DNA from: Clavaria fumosa
Taxonomy: Eukaryota; Basidiomycota; Agaricomycetes; Agaricales; Clavariaceae
DNA: 64,000 bases
Assembly: GCA_951802425.1 (NCBI GenBank)
Contig: OX637795.1
Span: 3,700,501 to 3,764,500 of the forward strand
Direction: 5' to 3'
The notes under the pieces were generated by a model that did no database searches, was not told the DNA's origin, and saw nothing but the letters and a program-made list of their open reading frames with translations. The position numbers were made by a program, and so were the translations under genes. Positions 52,695-63,487 of the stretch are shown here, piece by piece. Positions within the stretch are counted from its first letter, which is position 1. Every line of letters begins with the position of its first letter.

Positions 52695-54288
52695 ATGACT
52701 TTGACAGGCGTGGGGTTTCCCCAAGTACAAGTTTGCTTAGAAAGGGATTCATCGGCTTGTAAAGTGAGTCTCCCCAAACTGCAGGATAGGCATTACTAAT
52801 GACATTAGATGAGTCACCCTGATAAGAAAGGGCATCACATGGTCATGGTCCTCCATGTCAATCTGGTTCGACCTTTGAAACCCCAATTAGCACAGTTCTG
52901 GGGCAAGACTAAAGGTATGTACTTTTGAAAGCTTTCTCTATGTGTCTGAGAGGATCCAGGATGTGTACTGTTTCCAAAACTATTTCTCCTTTTTGATCAA
53001 GAATCAAGTCTCTGGAGTCAACAAACATACAAAGTGTTTGTTCAATCTGTCAAGCCTAACTTTCTGGGAGACACATGGCAATATCTTAGGTATGTGGCTT
53101 GTTTTGAAAGCTAAATTTCAACATTAATGATTCGCAATATCATAAGACCTGAGGAATCCGAAGCTGCATGGGTATCTGGTGGGACAAAATCAGGGTAGAT
53201 CAATAACCTCATGTAATCAATATATTTGACATATTTTTCTCATTGTAGTGTTGGGAGCACACATGTGCTTCTAGGTCCAGTTCAATTGAAAGACATTGAA
53301 CTTGACCAACTCAAGGCTGGTGAATGGATAGGAGGAGATATTGTCAACTTTGCACTTCAGTATGTCCACCAATGTTCAATTGTTAACAATGCTCAAGGTG
53401 GACAGAGAGACATACAAAGAATTGGAAACAAGGACATCTGGAATATGGCTCACAAATACATATTTCCTTCCAGTACTGAGGTAATTTCACACCTTAATGA
53501 TGTGGGTGAAAGCTGATCATTTATTAGAAGAAAGGATAGCACCAGAGATATTATTGCATGGCTTCCAGAATCTGCACACAAATGCAGATACTGGATTATT
53601 CCTGGGTTCAGTGAGGAGCTGTACGTGGCTGATATCTTGTTGGAATTTATGGGGATGCTATACCTATTACAGGAAGCATTGGTTTACCATAATTGTGGCA
53701 AACCCAGGCCATTGCTTTCTAGTCAATCAGCCAGATGGTAACTGGGGATGGTGAGTGTACCATTTCTTGCAATATTTTTTGGTACTAACATCTTTACAGT
53801 ACCATTGTCATACTTGACAGCTTTTTTCACGACAGGGTGCATTCCAAAGACACAAAGGCAATCCAAGACCTCTTCCGAGAGCTTGGGCATCAACAGGGCC
53901 TAAAGTACACCAAGGACCCAAAGGTTATCCAACCAAGGGTTTGTGGCAAATTGTGCAAAAAAGGGTGCTTCATATATTTTCATATGCTCTTGCTTTAGGT
54001 TCCAAAACAGAACAACGGAGATGATTGTGGCATATATGTGATCCATTTTGCAAGGCTGTGGTTGCATGAAGGTGACAGATTAATGGATGTGGTGCTGGTA
54101 ATTGGATATTTCTTTTCTTCTTTTAATGTCATTTCAACATCCCTTAGAACCCCTTGATGTCTCAACAAGACATTGAACAAGCATGGAAGTGCTGGAGGAT
54201 TGGTGGGCTTCGGACAAGGCTACGAGAAGAGATCCTCACTGTTGCAGAGAAGAGTTGGTTTGAGCAGGAAAAACAAAGGATAGTCTGA
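52695..54288 (+). CDS. Ulp1-type cysteine protease next to KDZ transposase
   Basis: Ulp1/SENP (C48) enzymes cleave SUMO or related ubiquitin-like tags. Nine exons fit GT-AG rules and keep frame: 52695-52763, 52809-52914, 52951-53089, 53249-53480, 53535-53620, 53673-53750, 53800-53938, 53999-54097 and 54148-54288, 362 codons with no stop. Catalytic residues: His in ELKHWFTIIVANPGHC, Asp in TIVILDSFFHDR, Gln in PKQNNGDD, Cys in DDCGIYVIHFARLW. Upstream blocks: PLKPQLAQFWGK, GCVLFPKLFLLFDQ, YIFPSS and WIIPGF. The first exon and start are least sure. The gene ends 163 bp before the KDZ ATG on the same strand. Ulp1-like proteases are known passengers of several DNA transposon groups, so it is probably transposon-borne, perhaps removing SUMO from the transposase or host factors. 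That role is inference. Confidence 0.82.
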
Positions 54289-54451
54289 TTGCCATTTACA
54301 GGCCTTTCTTCTTGTAATTCTACTTCCACTGGAATTTTATTGTATCTTGTATTTGTATTACTCTAACACTTTGCAACATAGAAGTGGCATATGTGAGTTT
54401 TTCTGTCACCCAATCACATGACACAACACTTTGTCCACTGCAACCTCTGCC

Positions 54452-57178
54452 ATGCCAACCACTAAACGAAAAGAACATGCCCAGGAGGTTGAATTTGTTT
54501 CAATTTACAATAAACGACTGTGGAAATCCTTTTTAAAGTCTTGAAATGTCTACAAACAACCTGCTCAACCATACAATGTTCTACATAGCAAGCTGCGGTC
54601 TGAAACCTGTTCCAATGATTCCCTACTCCCCCAAACACCCCCTAGCAAGGCTGAACAGACTCTGCCCTTTACATTTAATGCAGATGGTGACCCTGAGTGC
54701 ATACTGGATTCTGATGCCCAACGGATTTCACATAAGAAAAAGCAAGGAAAGGTGAGGACTCCAGGTTGTTCTCCGTATGCTGAAGTATCTGAAAATGTAC
54801 ACATTCAGACTCAGAATGAATTCCTTGAGGATTGGCTTCCTTTAAGAACAGCTTACCTGAGGGAAATCTTGGAATTAGAAGCTCCACCCCCTTCCAAAAT
54901 TTGCCAGGTCTGCAATCAGAACAACTTCAAGTTTCGATGCCGCAATTGTTTCTATCGGCCTGCAACTTGCTCCTCATGCTGCGCCAAATCTCACATCAAT
55001 ATCCCATTCCATTCCATTGACGTTTGGAATGGAGTTTGTTTCCTGCCATCTGATCTCCTACATGTTGGACTGGCAATTCACTTAGGGCATCAAGGCTCAC
55101 TGTGTCCAGAATTCAGAGAGGAAGGGTACAGGGAGAAGGATCAATGGGAGCAAGATACCAGAAATGAACCTAATTTGGATAGGCCAGGTGCAAGTCTGCT
55201 TCTAGTTGTACACTCAAATGGAGTGTGCCAACGGAGCATCTATTACTGCCAATGCTCAAATGCTCCTTCCCACCATATACAGCTGCTTCAACACCATCTG
55301 TTTCCTGCCAGCTTTACAAAACCTCAAACAGTGTTCACATTTGAAGTCCTTGGTCACTTCTATATTGAGGCTATGGAGTGTAAAACCTCAGCAGGCGCCT
55401 TTTACTCCAAACTAAAGAGATTTACCTCAAATGCCTTCCCAGACACTGTACCAATTAGTATCCTTCTCCTCTCCTTTTCCCTCCATTTGTATTGACAAGC
55501 TGCTGACATTAGGATCGATACCGTGAACTAATGAGAGTATCTCATCAATGGCGAGACTTGACAAATAGAAAACGATTTGGTTTTGGGCACGACTTGGATA
55601 GGAAAACGGGAAATGGGGACCTAGCACTGTTTTGTCCTGCTTGCCCTCAACCTGGCATTAATCTTCCTAACAACTGGCAAAGTCAACCAGATCAGTAAGT
55701 CTTGTTTTCACTGAATGCATGCGAACTCTGATAAAGAAATGCCAGATGGCTTTTCCGCAGATCCCTGGTTGTTGACAGAAATTTCTCAGCAGAACACTTA
55801 AAAATGCGAAGAGCAGAGAAAGATGTTAGGTTAGCAAATGGAGAGGCATATATTGTAGAGGAGGTGAATTATCAACATCACCTCTCTGAGGGCTTAGAGA
55901 TTCAAGATGTAGGTGTCTAACTTGGACTGGTCACCTGAGATTCACTCCTACAACAGAAATCAAAATGCTCAAATCACAGGGCTATAAGCCAGTCAAATGC
56001 TCACTCAAGTCACCTGGAAGCCACGGGAATAGGGGCATGTGCCTGCTCACGGCATGGGTGTTTTGTGCCACATTCTGTGGTTGATTTCCAGAAGGGCAAG
56101 CAGTGAGCTGAAAATGTCTGTATATTTGAATTTGGTTGCAAATACTTGTTGCTTTGTCTTCCAGTCACATCAACATTGACTATGCAATTTGCCAAGCTAT
56201 CAAATATAGGACAGAAGGGATGACAGAGACTTTAGTCATCTATGATATCTGTTGTCAGTGGATTCGCAATTTCGACAAGAGGGTCCAGGGGAGCCAGTAT
56301 CTGTCTGTGCCCCCTTCAACAACAATCATACCTGCAGTGGGTAAATTTCACTTGGGGGCACACATTCGTTCCTGTTTCCCACTGTTCTCCTTGAACTTTG
56401 TTCATGGTGCTGGCCAACAAGATGGAGAGATTTTGGAGACTCTGTGGTCAAACCTGAACAAGGTCTCCAGCAGCATACGGGCCATGAGCAAAGCACATCG
56501 GCATGAAATATTAGATGACTACATGCGAGATTCAAACTGGAAGAAAACAGTGGGTATTGGTGGGTATCAAAATTTCCTAAGTGAATTTGGGATAACTGAA
56601 TATGCAATCTAGTGAAGGCCCTCCTGGCAAAGTACAATGCTGCAACAGAAGGTCTTCGACAAACCAAGATTGCATTCAATGATTTGAATGAAGGGATTGG
56701 ATCAGAAGCAAGGGAAGAATGGATGAATTTAGAGCAGATTGCTTTGCAAAATCGAGGGGAAGCCCTCAAAATATATGATATACAACAAGAAAAGAGTGAG
56801 TTTATTATATTCCTCAGTTCATCACTAGAGATGGAAATCTGAAAATTTCAATATGAAGCACCAACTCTTGCAGATATCAGGCTAACTCTCTCAGCTAGGG
56901 AAAAAGAAACTGGATTACCTTCGGGGATTACATCATTCCTGACTCAAGGAATGGATCTGGAACATATTCAGTAAGTGACATTCAAGATGCTAAGCCTACA
57001 CACATGCCAATGAGCCTCCAGATGTTCAATTGACCTAACCCTGAAGAGGAGACTCACAGCAGCTCAGAAGCAAAGCATTATTGATAAACAGAATGCACTT
57101 CAATCCAAAATTGAAAATTTCAACCAACGAGTCTATACAGTTCTGGGAGATTTCGAGTGGGATGACCAACACCAGGCA
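54452..57178 (+). CDS. KDZ transposase with CxC2 zinc cluster
   Basis: KDZ (Kyakuja-Dileera-Zisupton) transposases move large DNA transposons common in basidiomycetes. From ATG 54452 the first exon runs to 55447, with one TGA at 54542-54544 (CGA would fit). CxC2 cluster: CQVCNQ, RCRNCFY, CSSCCAKSH, then WNGVCFLPSDLLHVGLAIHLGHQGSLCP written in two blocks (WNGVCFLPS; GLAIHLGHQGSLCP). Introns 55448-55512, 55695-55760, 55909-55956, 56103-56164, 56560-56612, 56796-56873 and 56971-57048 restore FCPACPQPGINLP, ATGIGACACSRHGCFVP, INIDYAIC (Asp), IYDICCQW (Asp), VGKFHLGAH (His), QDGEILETLWS (Glu) and LTLSAREKETGLPSG. Coding then hits repeat S at 57179. Downstream LPDTVVIPPDID at 57495 is the expected tail. 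Nearly complete, likely inactive now unless TGA is read through. Confidence 0.85.
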
Positions 57179-57301
57179 CACCCTTCAGCATACCCAACTC
57201 CCATCTTATAGGGCCAGCCCATTTTGATTGGTGGCCATCTTATAGGCCCAGCCGAGCGTCGGCCGAGATATTACATAATAGGCTGGGCCGAGATCTTAGG
57301 T
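57179..57301. repeat. Short repeat S, copy 2, in the KDZ gene
   Basis: Same 123 bp as 45888-46010, starting CACCCTTCAG and ending GATCTTAGGT. It adds a short tail (HPSAYPTPIL stop) to the KDZ frame right after GDFEWDDQHQ. Downstream coding-like sequence shows that the ancestral gene continued past this point. Confidence 0.8.
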
Positions 57302-57738
57302 CACCCAAAATTGGTAACTAGAGGTTCAGATGACTGGATATGCATGGGGCCCTTAAAATAGGCTTGGCCCAGGTCAGTAGGGCTTGGCTCAGAATAATAT
57401 TCTTCAACCTGCATTCCAGGTCTAATATCACCACCTTACATCTGGTAGCACCCATATTATGATTTTCCAGCCCTAATGCACTGCTCACTCATCTAAATTA
57501 CCAGATACTGTAGTAATACCACCAGATATTGATGTACCTGAGCAAGAAGAGCTTAGCCCAGACAATTATTCTGCATCCAACATCCTATATCAAATGTCCC
57601 TTTATTTAATATGACACCCTACAATAAATTGTTCATTATTGAATGTTAGGTGTGACATGTCACAGTGTGACCAGCACCAAAGTACTTCATCGCTAGTCAC
57701 ATTGTGACACATTGTCACACTTGAAATCTGGGTTCACT
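57302..57738 (+). other. KDZ 3' remnant and palindromic end region
   Basis: At about 57495-57580 the frame reads KLPDTVVIPPDIDVPEQEEL, a KDZ C-terminal block cut off from the main gene. Further on, at 57650, GGTGTGACATGTCACAGTGTGACC repeats the palindromic style of the 176-bp array on the other side of the genes, in two overlapping blocks (GTGTGACATGTCAC; CAGTGTGACC). GTGACACATTGTCAC follows at 57703. Similar palindromes at both ends suggest subterminal transposase sites. Confidence 0.6.
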
Positions 57739-58164
57739 CCCTTCAGCACACCCACCCCCTATCCAAAAGGCCTAGCCAATTTTGACTGATGCCCTTTTCA
57801 TGGGCCCAGCTGATCATCAGCTGAGATATTGCTTTATAGGCTTGGCCAATCAACTTGATATACCAAAATCACACTAGGCATACAGGGATCCCATGGTACT
57901 GAAGATGCCCTTTCAAAAGGGCTGGCCAATATACATTTTAGAAACCAGTGTAGAGGGCCTGAAGCACCCTATTGAAACACTTCTTGCACATACATGACAA
58001 ATTAGACCAAAGAAGCTGGGGATAGCATACACAGATTATGAAGCCAAAGATCAGAGATGCTATTTGATAGATGCATAAATTGTAAGGTCATCTTCCATTA
58101 TCTAAGGCTCCTGATCAGTGTATATAAATGAGATATTATAACTTCACATAACTGGGTGAGATGA
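57739..58164 (+). repeat. 578-bp direct repeat, right copy, first part
   Basis: Matches 49907-50330 and stops at GATGA (58160-58164), the target duplicate of element C. The rest of this copy is at 63783-63934. Confidence 0.9.
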
Positions 58165-58454
58165 TATCAGACTGGGTCTCACACAACTTAAGCGTAAGGT
58201 CATGACGACAATACTAAGATAAGGGGAAAAGGGTACAAGAATGGAAAAGACGTAGTATATATAGCGAACGCTTCGGCATTTGCTGGTGTTCCCACGCTCG
58301 GACCTCTCGGATCACGTGATGCGCCCAGGCCCAGGTCATGTGATCTTACGATTATGTAATCTGACCACAGCCACAGGTCATGTGACCTTCCAACAACCCT
58401 CCCCAGTTTCTCCACAACTGCACTTTGGGATGGCTTACATAAGCGATTCTAACA
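58165..58454 (-). mobile_element. C 3' LTR
   Basis: 290 bp, TATCAGACTGGG to GATTCTAACA on the plus strand. The purine tract complement TCACCCCCCTCTTAAG (58455-58470) lies just inside, marking this as the 3' end of a minus-strand element. Confidence 0.93.
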
Positions 58455-58465
58455 TCACCCCCCTC

Positions 58466-59833
58466 TTAAGGCTGGGCGTCCCGACCAGCTAGCTTGGCCT
58501 TGTTGGGGTGGGAGAGGAAGAAGTCCCGGAGAAGCAACGTTACGTTAGTGAGGTTCCTACAGGGCTCCCAAGTGTTTTCCTCCACTGGATATCCCAACCA
58601 CTTCACCAAGTACTTCACCCCACGTCCCACCTTCTTAACATCAAGGATCGCCTCCACATCATACTCCAGGTGGTCGTCATCAATCATAGGGGGTGGAGGG
58701 GGAGGCAGGTTCTGAGAAGGGAAGGAGGGGGGGTAGTATGGTGTCAACAGCAACTCATTGAAGACCCAATGGATGCGCCAGGCCCGAGGGAGCTTGAGGC
58801 AATACCCAGCAGGTCCCACCTTCTCCTCAACTGCAAAGGGGCCTGCTCTCTTGTTGTCAAGCTTTTTACAGGGCTGGTCCATCTTCAAGTTTCTAGTATC
58901 CAGCCAGACCAGATCTCCCTCAGAGTACTCCCGACTTGGGCGTTTCCCCTTATCGTAGCTCTTCTTCATCGCTGCCACTGCTTTCTCCATTGCCTCCTTG
59001 GCTGCTCTTTGGGACTCCGTGAGCTTAGCCATCCACTTGTCCGCCGCCGGGTTCACCTCAGAAGGTGGCCGGAGCCCCCCATTCCATGGGTGTCGTCCAT
59101 AATCGAGGAAGAAAGGTGTCTGTCCTGTCGCTGAGTGCTCACGATTATTAAGAGCAAACTCCGCAGTGGACAACCATTCAGCCCAGTCATCCTGGAGATG
59201 GTCCACATAAGCCCGGAGATAGATCTCCATCTCCTGGTTTGCCCGTTCCGTCTGTCCATCAGTCTGTGGATGAAAGGCAGTACTTGGATTTGCCTTTACC
59301 CGGATCATGGAGTAGAACTCCTTCATGAAGCGGGACACAAACTGGGACCCCCGGTCACTCACAACCTTGTGAGGGACTCCATGGTCACGAAACACTCGAT
59401 CCCGGAGGAGACGCACCGCTCCAAGTCCTGTGAGGTTGAGCCCAATCGCTTCGAGCAGTGTCCGTTTCATGAATTTGTCGACAATAACAAGGATGGCATT
59501 ATGTCCATGGGAGAGGGGGAGGGGACCGACTATGTCCCATGAAATCACCGACCAGGGACCATCGGGCACCAGATGGGGGTGCAGTGGGGCAGCACGCTTG
59601 GTACGGTCGGGCTTCGTCCACTGGCATGTCTCACACCCCTGGGCATACTGATCTGCATCTTTTACCATGTCCGGCCACCAATAACCCTTCACTAGTGCTG
59701 CTCTCAACTTCCGGGGCCCAGGGTGTCCAGCAGCGGGGAGGTCATGCTCAAACTCGAGAACGGCCTCACGAGCTCCTAGGGGGACCCAAGTGACTATCCC
59801 CTTCCGCCAGAGTCCAGACGATCTCGTGTCCAC
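58466..59833 (-). CDS. C integrase and chromodomain
   Basis: 455 codons. Zinc region (AAGHPGPRKL...CETCQWTK), catalytic Asp in SWDIVGPLPLSHG, Asp in VSDRGSQFVS, Glu in DGQTERANQEM; SH3-like EGDLVWLDTRNLK; a Pro-rich linker; chromodomain EYDVEAILDVKK and YLVKWLGYPVEENTWEP. All catalytic residues are present. It overlaps the upstream RT/RNase H frame because C has lost one base relative to B near 59818 (B CCAGCACAATC, C CCAGACGATC), which separates it from the rest of Pol. Confidence 0.9.
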   Translation of the reverse strand: MDTRSSGLWRKGIVTWVPLGAREAVLEFEHDLPAAGHPGPRKLRAALVKGYWWPDMVKDADQYAQGCETCQWTKPDRTKRAAPLHPHLVPDGPWSVISWDIVGPLPLSHGHNAILVIVDKFMKRTLLEAIGLNLTGLGAVRLLRDRVFRDHGVPHKVVSDRGSQFVSRFMKEFYSMIRVKANPSTAFHPQTDGQTERANQEMEIYLRAYVDHLQDDWAEWLSTAEFALNNREHSATGQTPFFLDYGRHPWNGGLRPPSEVNPAADKWMAKLTESQRAAKEAMEKAVAAMKKSYDKGKRPSREYSEGDLVWLDTRNLKMDQPCKKLDNKRAGPFAVEEKVGPAGYCLKLPRAWRIHWVFNELLLTPYYPPSFPSQNLPPPPPPMIDDDHLEYDVEAILDVKKVGRGVKYLVKWLGYPVEENTWEPCRNLTNVTLLLRDFFLSHPNKAKLAGRDAQP

Positions 59834-61008
59834 TCATCATCAAGCTCCTCCGGCTTCTGTATGTGTACCGTGCTATTTTTCTGGAGTAGCATCTCCATTT
59901 CCGATGTGAATGACACACGGACTTCCGTTTCCGGGAAAACCTGCACCAGTGCATCCTCCTCCACCATCTCTCCATAGTCCGGTCTCTGGGAGAGTGCATC
60001 TGCCTTTGTATTCGACTTGCCAGTGCGATACTTTATCTCAAAGTCAAAGCACTGGAGCTCTCCAACCCAACAAACCTGCCTCGGCTTCAACTTCTGGGGC
60101 TTCCGGAAGTACTGGAGGTTTGCATGGTCCGTCCAGATCTCAATTGTCTCCTCTGCTCCAATGAGGTATGCTCGCCACTCGCGAAGTGCCCGAATCACAG
60201 CCAAGAACTCCTTGTCGTACACATCATAGTTCTTCTCAGCTGCAGTGAGGGCCTTGGAGATATAGTCAACAACTCTCCAGGTTCCATCCATCTGCTGCTG
60301 CGAGAGCACTCCACCAGTTGCCAGGTTGCTTGCATCTGTCTCTACCTTCCATCTCCCTTTGTCCTGAGGCAGAGCCAAGACCGGGGCCGATACGAGTGCC
60401 TGGCGGAGATCTCGGAAGGCTGCTTCCTCCTCCTCCTCCCATTTCCATGGAACATTCCCAGTCAGCCGGAAGAGTGGCTTTGCCCAGGCAGAAAGATTTG
60501 GGATGTGCCGGCGGAGGTAGTTCAGCATCCCATTGAACCTCTGGACATCCTTCACATTCTTAGGACGTGGCCAATCTCGGACTGCCGCACCCTTGGCCGG
60601 ATCATGCTCTAGTCTGTTGTGGGAGATCTTCATCCCCAGGAAGATGATCTCACTCTTCTCAAACTCGCATTTACTGAGTTTGAGACACAACCCATTCTCT
60701 CCAAACTTCCTCAAGACCCGATCCATCCAGTACCGGTGTGTAGCCAAGTCCTCTGCAAACACAATGACATCATCCACATAGGCCCTCACATGTCCTCCTG
60801 CAATCTCCTCCCTCAACACATGGTTCATGAAGCGTTGGAAGGTGGCAGGGGCATTCTGCAGTCCAAACCACATGACAGCTGGTTCGAAGAGTCCACGGGG
60901 TGTCAGGAAGGCGCAGCGGTGCTGGTGCTCGGGCCAGACCTGCATAGATGGGAAACCTCCCTTTGCATCAATCTTAGAGTAGATCGACGCTCCTTTAAGC
61001 ACATCCAC
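59794..61008 (-). CDS. C reverse transcriptase and RNase H
   Basis: 404 codons. RT palm with NAPATFQRFMNHVL and the catalytic motif written YVDDVIVFAED (YVDD, not YLDD), LNYLRRHIPNLS; RNase H with VETDASNLATGGVL and WTDHANLQYF. Coding clearly starts earlier: between the TGA at 61150 and 61008 the same frame gives SPYASPFFFKHEKDKLRPI and DYSRLNAHLI, the RT finger motifs. So 61150-59794 is one frame once the TGA is crossed. The end is shifted by the one-base loss described for the integrase. Confidence 0.9.
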   Translation of the reverse strand: MDVLKGASIYSKIDAKGGFPSMQVWPEHQHRCAFLTPRGLFEPAVMWFGLQNAPATFQRFMNHVLREEIAGGHVRAYVDDVIVFAEDLATHRYWMDRVLRKFGENGLCLKLSKCEFEKSEIIFLGMKISHNRLEHDPAKGAAVRDWPRPKNVKDVQRFNGMLNYLRRHIPNLSAWAKPLFRLTGNVPWKWEEEEEAAFRDLRQALVSAPVLALPQDKGRWKVETDASNLATGGVLSQQQMDGTWRVVDYISKALTAAEKNYDVYDKEFLAVIRALREWRAYLIGAEETIEIWTDHANLQYFRKPQKLKPRQVCWVGELQCFDFEIKYRTGKSNTKADALSQRPDYGEMVEEDALVQVFPETEVRVSFTSEMEMLLQKNSTVHIQKPEELDDEWTRDRLDSGGRG

Positions 61009-61149
61009 TGTGTCTCGGATGCGGGGGAGGGGGTACTTGTCCTTGATCAGGTGTGCATTCAGCCTCGAGTAGTCGATGATTGGCCGCAGTTTGTCCTTCT
61101 CATGTTTGAAGAAGAAGGGGCTGGCATACGGGGATTTCGAGGGCCGGAT

Positions 61150-62310
61150 TCATCCAGAAGCAAGCTGCTCATCCACCCAACGGTTCATCTCCACCATCTC
61201 CTGCCGTGTCAAAGAATACAGCTTGGAGGAGAGGTGCTCAGGGTCCTTTTTGAACTCGATCTTAATATCGAAGTCTGGTCGGGAGTGGGGAAGTTCATCC
61301 CACTTCGCTTCACTAAACACCAAAGGGTAGCGGCTGGGCCAATCGGGGGTAGGGCCAGAGTTGGGAAAACGGGTGTCCAGAATACTCGTGGATGCGAGGG
61401 TACTCGTTTTCAGGGGTGCAGAGGCTCGAGGGGATGGGGAACACTGTGGGGGGCAGCGGGTAAGGCTCAGCTCTGCCTTCTGCCAGTCGATATCCGGGTT
61501 ATGCCGCTTGAGCCAGTCATGCCCAAGGATGACCTTGTGGGACTGGGTCTTTCCCAGCAGAAAGTGGATCCGCTCCTGGTGGTCACCAACTCTCACCAGC
61601 ACCTCTATCCCATATCGGACCTTTCCATCCCTGTTCTGTGTCCCATCCACATTATACATGGTGATTGGGTTCAGCAGGAGAGATGGCTCCAGTCCCACTC
61701 CTTTCGCCCACTCCAAATCCATGAAGCAGTTGGTGCACCCTGAGTCGACAAGGGCCTTCATTGTGGTCCCTTTGCCAGTGCTGAAAGCCTCCAAGTGCAC
61801 CTGGATGGCTAGCTCTCGTGGCACATGTTTCCGCACTTCTGGCCGCACTCTGGTTAGGCGCTCTGCCAGTCTCACTTCCTCCTTCACCTCAGCCCCAATT
61901 CGGGTATGTCTCCGCTGCAAGATAGTATATCGGGGTATACTTGCAGCAGGCACAGGGACGGAAAGGGGGCTGGCACACTTCTTCTCCCCAGTGGGAGTCC
62001 TCCTCTCTCTCTCACACAGCTCTATGCAGGCTCGGAGCCGTGCAATCTCTTTCTCATATCCCTCCGCCATTTGGGGGGCACATGGTGCTGCCCGGGTTTG
62101 GGCCCTTGGGACCTGCAGACGCATATCAGGCAGGGGGCAGAAACGGACAGCATGGCCAGTCTGGTGGCATCGGAAACAACATCTCTCATCAGCAGGGGCC
62201 CATCCTCGGGCCATGGCCACATCTGGAGTACACAGCAGAGGGGTCACAAGAGGTCGCGAAACGGTCACGGCAGGTCGCGGTAGGGTCGCAGTGGGTCGCG
62301 CGGGGGTCAC
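61150..62310 (-). CDS. C Gag zinc knuckle and protease
   Basis: 386 codons. N-terminal half: CCHC knuckle CFRCHQTGHAVRFC (C-X2-C-X4-H-X4-C). Second half: retropepsin with active site ALVDSGCTNCFMD and the partner strand VILGHDWLKRHNPDIDW, then a linker into RT (FSEAKWDELPHSRPDFDIKI). The frame is the same as Gag upstream, from which it is parted by a TGA at 62350-62352, and the same as RT, parted by a TGA at 61150-61152. Both would be CGA (Arg) after a single C-to-T change. Confidence 0.88.
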   Translation of the reverse strand: MTPARPTATLPRPAVTVSRPLVTPLLCTPDVAMARGWAPADERCCFRCHQTGHAVRFCPLPDMRLQVPRAQTRAAPCAPQMAEGYEKEIARLRACIELCERERRTPTGEKKCASPLSVPVPAASIPRYTILQRRHTRIGAEVKEEVRLAERLTRVRPEVRKHVPRELAIQVHLEAFSTGKGTTMKALVDSGCTNCFMDLEWAKGVGLEPSLLLNPITMYNVDGTQNRDGKVRYGIEVLVRVGDHQERIHFLLGKTQSHKVILGHDWLKRHNPDIDWQKAELSLTRCPPQCSPSPRASAPLKTSTLASTSILDTRFPNSGPTPDWPSRYPLVFSEAKWDELPHSRPDFDIKIEFKKDPEHLSSKLYSLTRQEMVEMNRWVDEQLASG

Positions 62311-62349
62311 AGTGGGTCGCGGCGTCCGTTCCGTGAGTATCCCATCCAG

Positions 62350-62916
62350 TCACCTTTGCTGGGCATCAAGCCTCTCAGCCAGCACCTTCCATTCTCCATA
62401 TGTCTCTGGCATCGGGGAGACACCATAGATTCTCTCCACCAACCTCCTACTCAGGTTCAACTCCAGCCAATGGACTAGGATTCCTGAGTCCTTCTCTGCA
62501 CTCAACTTCGCCTGTCGGAACAGCGTCTCGAATTTTGCGAAGAACTCTGGTGCTGTCATGGCACCCTGTTTCAGCCCTGCAATATCGGCAAGGGCAGTCG
62601 CACGGTCATTCGGGTCATCGAATGCGCGCTTCATCTCCTCCACAAACTCTGCCCAGGTTCTGGCCTCGCCACTACCCAGGATCTCTTCTGCCTTCATATT
62701 CGCCCACTCTGCAGCGAATCCTTCTCCAGTAATTTTGCTCAGAGCAAGAAGGACCTTCACCAGGTCCACAGCATAGACAGTCGGGTTCGCCATAAACAGG
62801 AGGCGAAGGGATCGGAGGAACGTACGGAAGTTCCTTTTCTGCCCATCAAAGGGGGCAACAGATAGGTCAAGCCTCATAGGTTGGGCTACAGGCGGGGCGA
62901 CATGGTCTGCCATCAC
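62350..62916 (-). CDS. C Gag, capsid part
   Basis: 188 codons from MMADHVAPPVAQPM. Capsid-like blocks: FDGQKRNFRTFLRSLRLLF, NPTVYAVDLVKVLLALSKI, AGLKQGAMTAPEFFAKFETL, LELNLSRRLVERIYG. Ends WKVLAERLDAQQR at TGA, after which the same frame continues to the zinc knuckle. Nearly identical to B and, at the start, to fragment F. Confidence 0.9.
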   Translation of the reverse strand: MMADHVAPPVAQPMRLDLSVAPFDGQKRNFRTFLRSLRLLFMANPTVYAVDLVKVLLALSKITGEGFAAEWANMKAEEILGSGEARTWAEFVEEMKRAFDDPNDRATALADIAGLKQGAMTAPEFFAKFETLFRQAKLSAEKDSGILVHWLELNLSRRLVERIYGVSPMPETYGEWKVLAERLDAQQR

Positions 62917-63487
62917 AGGCCCTGGATGCTGTAAATAAAGTTCCAGGCCTTGGGCACTCAGGATTTCTTCGATCTCTTAACAGTCCTGTCCTCTTAGGCT
63001 GCTCTTCTGTGTACTTATGTACCTATAGAACTCTCATTCTATGAAACTTTTGTTAACGTGGGGCCCAAATGGTGTCCCAGGTGGTCGCTCCACAACTCCT
63101 AATGAGTTGCCTGTGCGCCCTTCTGACAATGGTCACAGAGCAAGGGCCCTGTCCACTGGACCAGGAAACTACAGAAAGACTATGTAGGGGCCTTTCCTTG
63201 CCCTGTACACTACACGATTCACTGGTATGTAGCTGTAAAACAAAGTTCTGGGCCTTGGGCACTCGGTATCACTTGGGGAGGGTCACAGTTGACTTCCTCC
63301 TGGTCTGGTCACGTGTATCTACACACAGTAAAAATTTTGCACGGTTCTGTTACACACCGCGGGCAGGGTAAAGGAGAAGAGGATGATAGGGGCTGAGCTG
63401 TGACAACGTGTCACAGTTTGAAATTAAGGGTCCAGGCTAGCCGGGTTAGGACACGGGGCTAGGGCGGACAGGCGGATCTTAGTATTA
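62917..63487 (-). other. C leader with self-complementary PBS
   Basis: 559-bp leader without a gene, shared with B and F. PBS on the minus strand AATACTAAGAT (63476-63486), one base from the LTR end, pairs perfectly over 11 nt with ATCTTAGTATT at 63533-63543 in the LTR. Confidence 0.82.

Noticed and set aside
62350..62352. Programmed stop readthrough between Gag and Pol in C
   Set aside because: The stop lies before the zinc knuckle, not at the gag-pol border, and a second TGA lies before RT. CGA-to-TGA mutation is simpler.
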